Of a stretch of DNA of 9,033 nt, positions 6,564-9,033 are shown in pieces; the stretch's first letter is position 1; each line of letters begins with the position of its first letter. The translations under genes were made by a program, and so were the position numbers. The notes under the pieces were generated by a model. That model did no database searches, was not told the origin of the DNA, and worked only from the letters and a program-made list of their open reading frames with translations. Source of the stretch: Gemmataceae bacterium (GTDB lineage Bacteria; Planctomycetota; Planctomycetia; Gemmatales; Gemmataceae); contig JAOAAM010000074.1 in assembly GCA_026418875.1 (NCBI GenBank), positions 1 to 9,033 on the forward strand, given 5' to 3'.

Positions 6564-9033
6564 GAGCGAAGGGCTTCCACGACCCTTTGGCGGGCTAATT
6601 CGAGGGCCTCGGGGAGTTTGTCGGCATGAGGTCCGCCGGCTTCGGCTTTCTCGGGTTTGCCGCCGCCCCGCCCGCCGACGACGGCGACGACCTCCTTAAT
6701 GAGATTTCCCGCATGGAGGCGTTTGCTCAGGTTGTCTGTCACGACAGCACGCAGCGCCGCTTTCCCCTCGTCACGCCATCCCAAGACGACCACACACGAA
6801 CCGGTCTTAGAGATAATTCGGTCCGTTTGCTGCCGCACCTGCTCCATAGTGGCAGTGGGCAGCTCGCCAATGACGATCCGCGCACCAGCGACCTCGGCGG
6901 CCTCCGCCAAGAGACGATCGACCGCTGCGGCGAGGTCGCCCGCTTGTTCTTTTTTCCGCGACTCGTGCAGTTTTTTCACCTCGTCATTCAAGGCCTCGAC
7001 CCGAGCTAGGAGTTGTTCGGGCGGACATTGGAGACGTTCGGCCAGTTGATTCAAGATTCGGGCCATGCCTTGCACGGCCTCAAACGCCGCTCGCCCGCTC
7101 ACGCCGGTGACTCGGCGAACTCCCTTGCCCACGGCCTCGTGCGAGATGATTTTGAACAATCCCGCCTGGCTGGTGCGGGAGAGGTGCGTTCCGCCACAAA
7201 ACTCGGCGGAGTCATCCCAAGTCACCGCTGCCGGATTGTCCGGCCCGATCAGGACGACACGCACCGGATCGGGGTATTTCTCGCCAAAGACCGCTCGCAC
7301 CCCAACAATCTGCTTGGCCTGGGCGAGTGGCAAGGTCATCGCGATCACCGGGCGATCGGCCGTGATCTGTTCGTTGACACGCCGCTCAATCTCCGCCACC
7401 TCGTCTGGGGTTAAGGGCTTGTCGTGCGAGAAATCGAATCGGGTTTTCTGCTCGTCGACGAGCGAACCCTTCTGTTCGACGTGCTGCCCCAAGACCTGCC
7501 GTAACGCCAGGTTCAGCAGGTGCGTCGCCGTGTGATTTCGCATGATGTCCTGTCGTCGGGCGGCATCGACTTGGGCCTCCACGAATTGACCCACCTCAAG
7601 CAATCCTTCCGGAAGGTGGCCGATGTGCAAGACGGCATCGCCCAGCTTTTGAGTCGTTTCAACAATGAACTGCCCTGTGCCGCTCGTGATGACGCCGCTG
7701 TCACCGACTTGACCGCCGGCCTCGGCGTAGAAGCATGTGCGATCCAACAGCAACCCGACCGACCGGCCGTGGGGAACGAGTCCGCCGCTGAAGACGACGT
7801 TATCTTGGACCCAACCGAGAACTTGGGCCGGCGTGCGCAGGGTTTCATACTTGAGGGAGTCGTCCGTGGTGGGCAGCGTTCCCTGCACTGCCGTCACGAC
7901 GAATTTCTTCCGATCCTTGCTCGATTGTTCAGTGAATTCTTGCCAAAGTCGTTGGAATTCGGCGCGATCGACTTTCAGGCCGATTTCGGCGGCCATCTGC
8001 TCGGTGATGTCCACGAAGAAGCCGTAGGTCGTGTGCAGGTCAAAGGCCGCTTTGCCGCTAATCGTGTTCGATCCGCTTTTGCGGGCGGTTTCGGCTACGT
8101 CTTGGAATAGCTTCACTCCCCGGGTGAAATTGCGGATGAATGTCTCTTCTTCGGCATGGATGATGGCCTGCACCTTGCCCGGATCGCGGCGAAGCTCGGG
8201 AAATACGTGGCCCATGCGCTCGACTAGCGTCGGGACCAAGTCGGCGAGGAAAGGCTTCGTCGCTCCGAGGTACTGCCGCCCGTAACGCTCCGCTCGCCGC
8301 AAGATGCTCCGCAGCACGTAGCCGCGCTTCTCATTGCTGGGGACGGCGCCGTCAGTGATGGCAAAAGTGAGAGTGCGGATGTGATCGGCGATGACGCGGT
8401 AGGCCGTGTCCTTCAAGTCATCGAGTCGGCCGGTGTATGCTGACGCTCCCGTCACCCGTTGGATGGCCTCGAACAGCGGAGCGAACAAGTCCGTGTCGTA
8501 GTTGCTATCTTTGCCTTGCAACACGGCCGTGATCCGCTCGAAGCCCATGCCGGTGTCCACATGCTTCGCAGGCAATGGCGTCAGGCTTTGATCCGGGTTG
8601 CGATTGAATTGGATGAACACCAAGTTCCAGATTTCGATCACTTCGGGGCTGCCCCTGTTCACCAAGGTGCGGCCTCGCTTGTCCGGCGTCTTGTCGTAGT
8701 GAATTTCGGTGCACGGACCGCATGGCCCGGTGTCGCCCATCTCCCAAAAATTGTCCTTCTTGCTCCCCAAGTGGATGTGGGTCTCCGGCACCCCGACGTC
8801 GCGCCAATGTTGGGCGGCCTCGTCGTCGCGCGGCACCTGCTGTTCCGGGTCGCCCTCAAAGACCGTCACGTGCAACCGGCTGCGGTCCAAGCGCCAGACT
8901 TCCGTCAATAGTTCCCACGCCCAGGCAATCGCTTCCTTCTTGAAGTAATCCCCGAAGCTCCAATTCCCCAGCATCTCGAAGAACGTGTGGTGGTAGGTGT
9001 CTTTGCCCACGTCGTCCAGGTCATTGTGTTTAC
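6560..9033 (-). CDS. alaS: Alanyl-tRNA synthetase (5' partial, N-terminus beyond right edge)
   Basis: This enzyme charges tRNA-Ala with alanine and clears mischarged Ser/Gly-tRNA-Ala. The frame runs open through the window end: before the GTG at 9010 it reads KHNDLDD, which is internal AlaRS sequence, so about 73 N-terminal residues (by E. coli numbering) plus the start lie outside; 823 residues are visible. The catalytic core includes HHTFFEMLGNWSFGDYF near the start and the GDTGPCGPC segment. The tRNA-recognition region includes GYVLRSILRRAERYGRQYLG. The editing domain has the zinc-binding pair HTATH (visible residues 500-504, bases 7520-7534) and CGGTH (612-616, bases 7184-7198), both intact. 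A charged, probably coiled linker (near EALNDEVKKLHESRKKE) leads to the C-Ala domain with GGRGGGKPEKAEAGG near the end. Estimated full length is near 900 residues, normal for the family. The core sequence resembles eukaryotic cytosolic AlaRS unusually closely. A permease gene overlaps its stop codon. Confidence 0.97.
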   Translation of the reverse strand, partial: KHNDLDDVGKDTYHHTFFEMLGNWSFGDYFKKEAIAWAWELLTEVWRLDRSRLHVTVFEGDPEQQVPRDDEAAQHWRDVGVPETHIHLGSKKDNFWEMGDTGPCGPCTEIHYDKTPDKRGRTLVNRGSPEVIEIWNLVFIQFNRNPDQSLTPLPAKHVDTGMGFERITAVLQGKDSNYDTDLFAPLFEAIQRVTGASAYTGRLDDLKDTAYRVIADHIRTLTFAITDGAVPSNEKRGYVLRSILRRAERYGRQYLGATKPFLADLVPTLVERMGHVFPELRRDPGKVQAIIHAEEETFIRNFTRGVKLFQDVAETARKSGSNTISGKAAFDLHTTYGFFVDITEQMAAEIGLKVDRAEFQRLWQEFTEQSSKDRKKFVVTAVQGTLPTTDDSLKYETLRTPAQVLGWVQDNVVFSGGLVPHGRSVGLLLDRTCFYAEAGGQVGDSGVITSGTGQFIVETTQKLGDAVLHIGHLPEGLLEVGQFVEAQVDAARRQDIMRNHTATHLLNLALRQVLGQHVEQKGSLVDEQKTRFDFSHDKPLTPDEVAEIERRVNEQITADRPVIAMTLPLAQAKQIVGVRAVFGEKYPDPVRVVLIGPDNPAAVTWDDSAEFCGGTHLSRTSQAGLFKIISHEAVGKGVRRVTGVSGRAAFEAVQGMARILNQLAERLQCPPEQLLARVEALNDEVKKLHESRKKEQAGDLAAAVDRLLAEAAEVAGARIVIGELPTATMEQVRQQTDRIISKTGSCVVVLGWRDEGKAALRAVVTDNLSKRLHAGNLIKEVVAVVGGRGGGKPEKAEAGGPHADKLPEALELARQRVVEALRS

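Noticed and set aside
7520..8911. Plus-strand open frames of 196 and 150 residues opposite alaS
   Set aside because: They are shadows of the conserved AlaRS reading frame; neither shows its own motifs or a convincing ribosome binding site.

Overview
The window looks like chromosomal DNA from a moderately GC-rich bacterium, most likely a planctomycete (Gemmataceae/Isosphaeraceae-like). This rests on the alanyl-tRNA synthetase sequence type, the propeller plus Ig/FN3-like secreted protein, the SGNH O-acetyltransferase style and the base composition. It is a judgement from recalled family features, not from a search. No rRNA, tRNA, CRISPR array, insertion sequence or phage gene is visible.

Left block (about 1-3927, + strand). 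A 5'-truncated secreted-type protein carries beta-propeller-like repeats followed by FN3/Ig-like domains. It is followed by an O-acetylation pair: an AlgI-type MBOAT membrane acyltransferase and a membrane-anchored AlgJ/AlgX-type SGNH (DHHW) acetyltransferase. The last two are 15 bp apart with a good ribosome binding site between them, so they are almost certainly one unit that moves acetyl groups across the membrane onto an extracytoplasmic glycan. No glycan synthesis genes lie in the window, so the polymer is unknown.

Right block (9033-3948, - strand), convergent with the first and separated from it by only 20 bp. Reading along the minus strand, the order is alaS (5' end beyond the right edge), two paralogous ABC-2 type permease subunits, then purC (SAICAR synthetase). 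alaS and the first permease share an ATGA stop/start overlap. The two permeases are 2 nt apart, the second using a TTG start behind a strong GGAGGT. purC follows after 31 nt. The four genes look like one transcript whose promoter is outside the window. The permeases probably form a heterodimeric exporter whose ATPase gene is not present here. Lines sampled in the permease genes are clearly poorer in GC than their neighbours.

Most of the window is ordinary housekeeping and envelope-modification content. The points most worth following up are the orphan permease pair coupled to alaS, the eukaryote-like AlaRS sequence, the stand-alone O-acetylation module beside a propeller protein, and a strong excess of the palindrome CGATCG.
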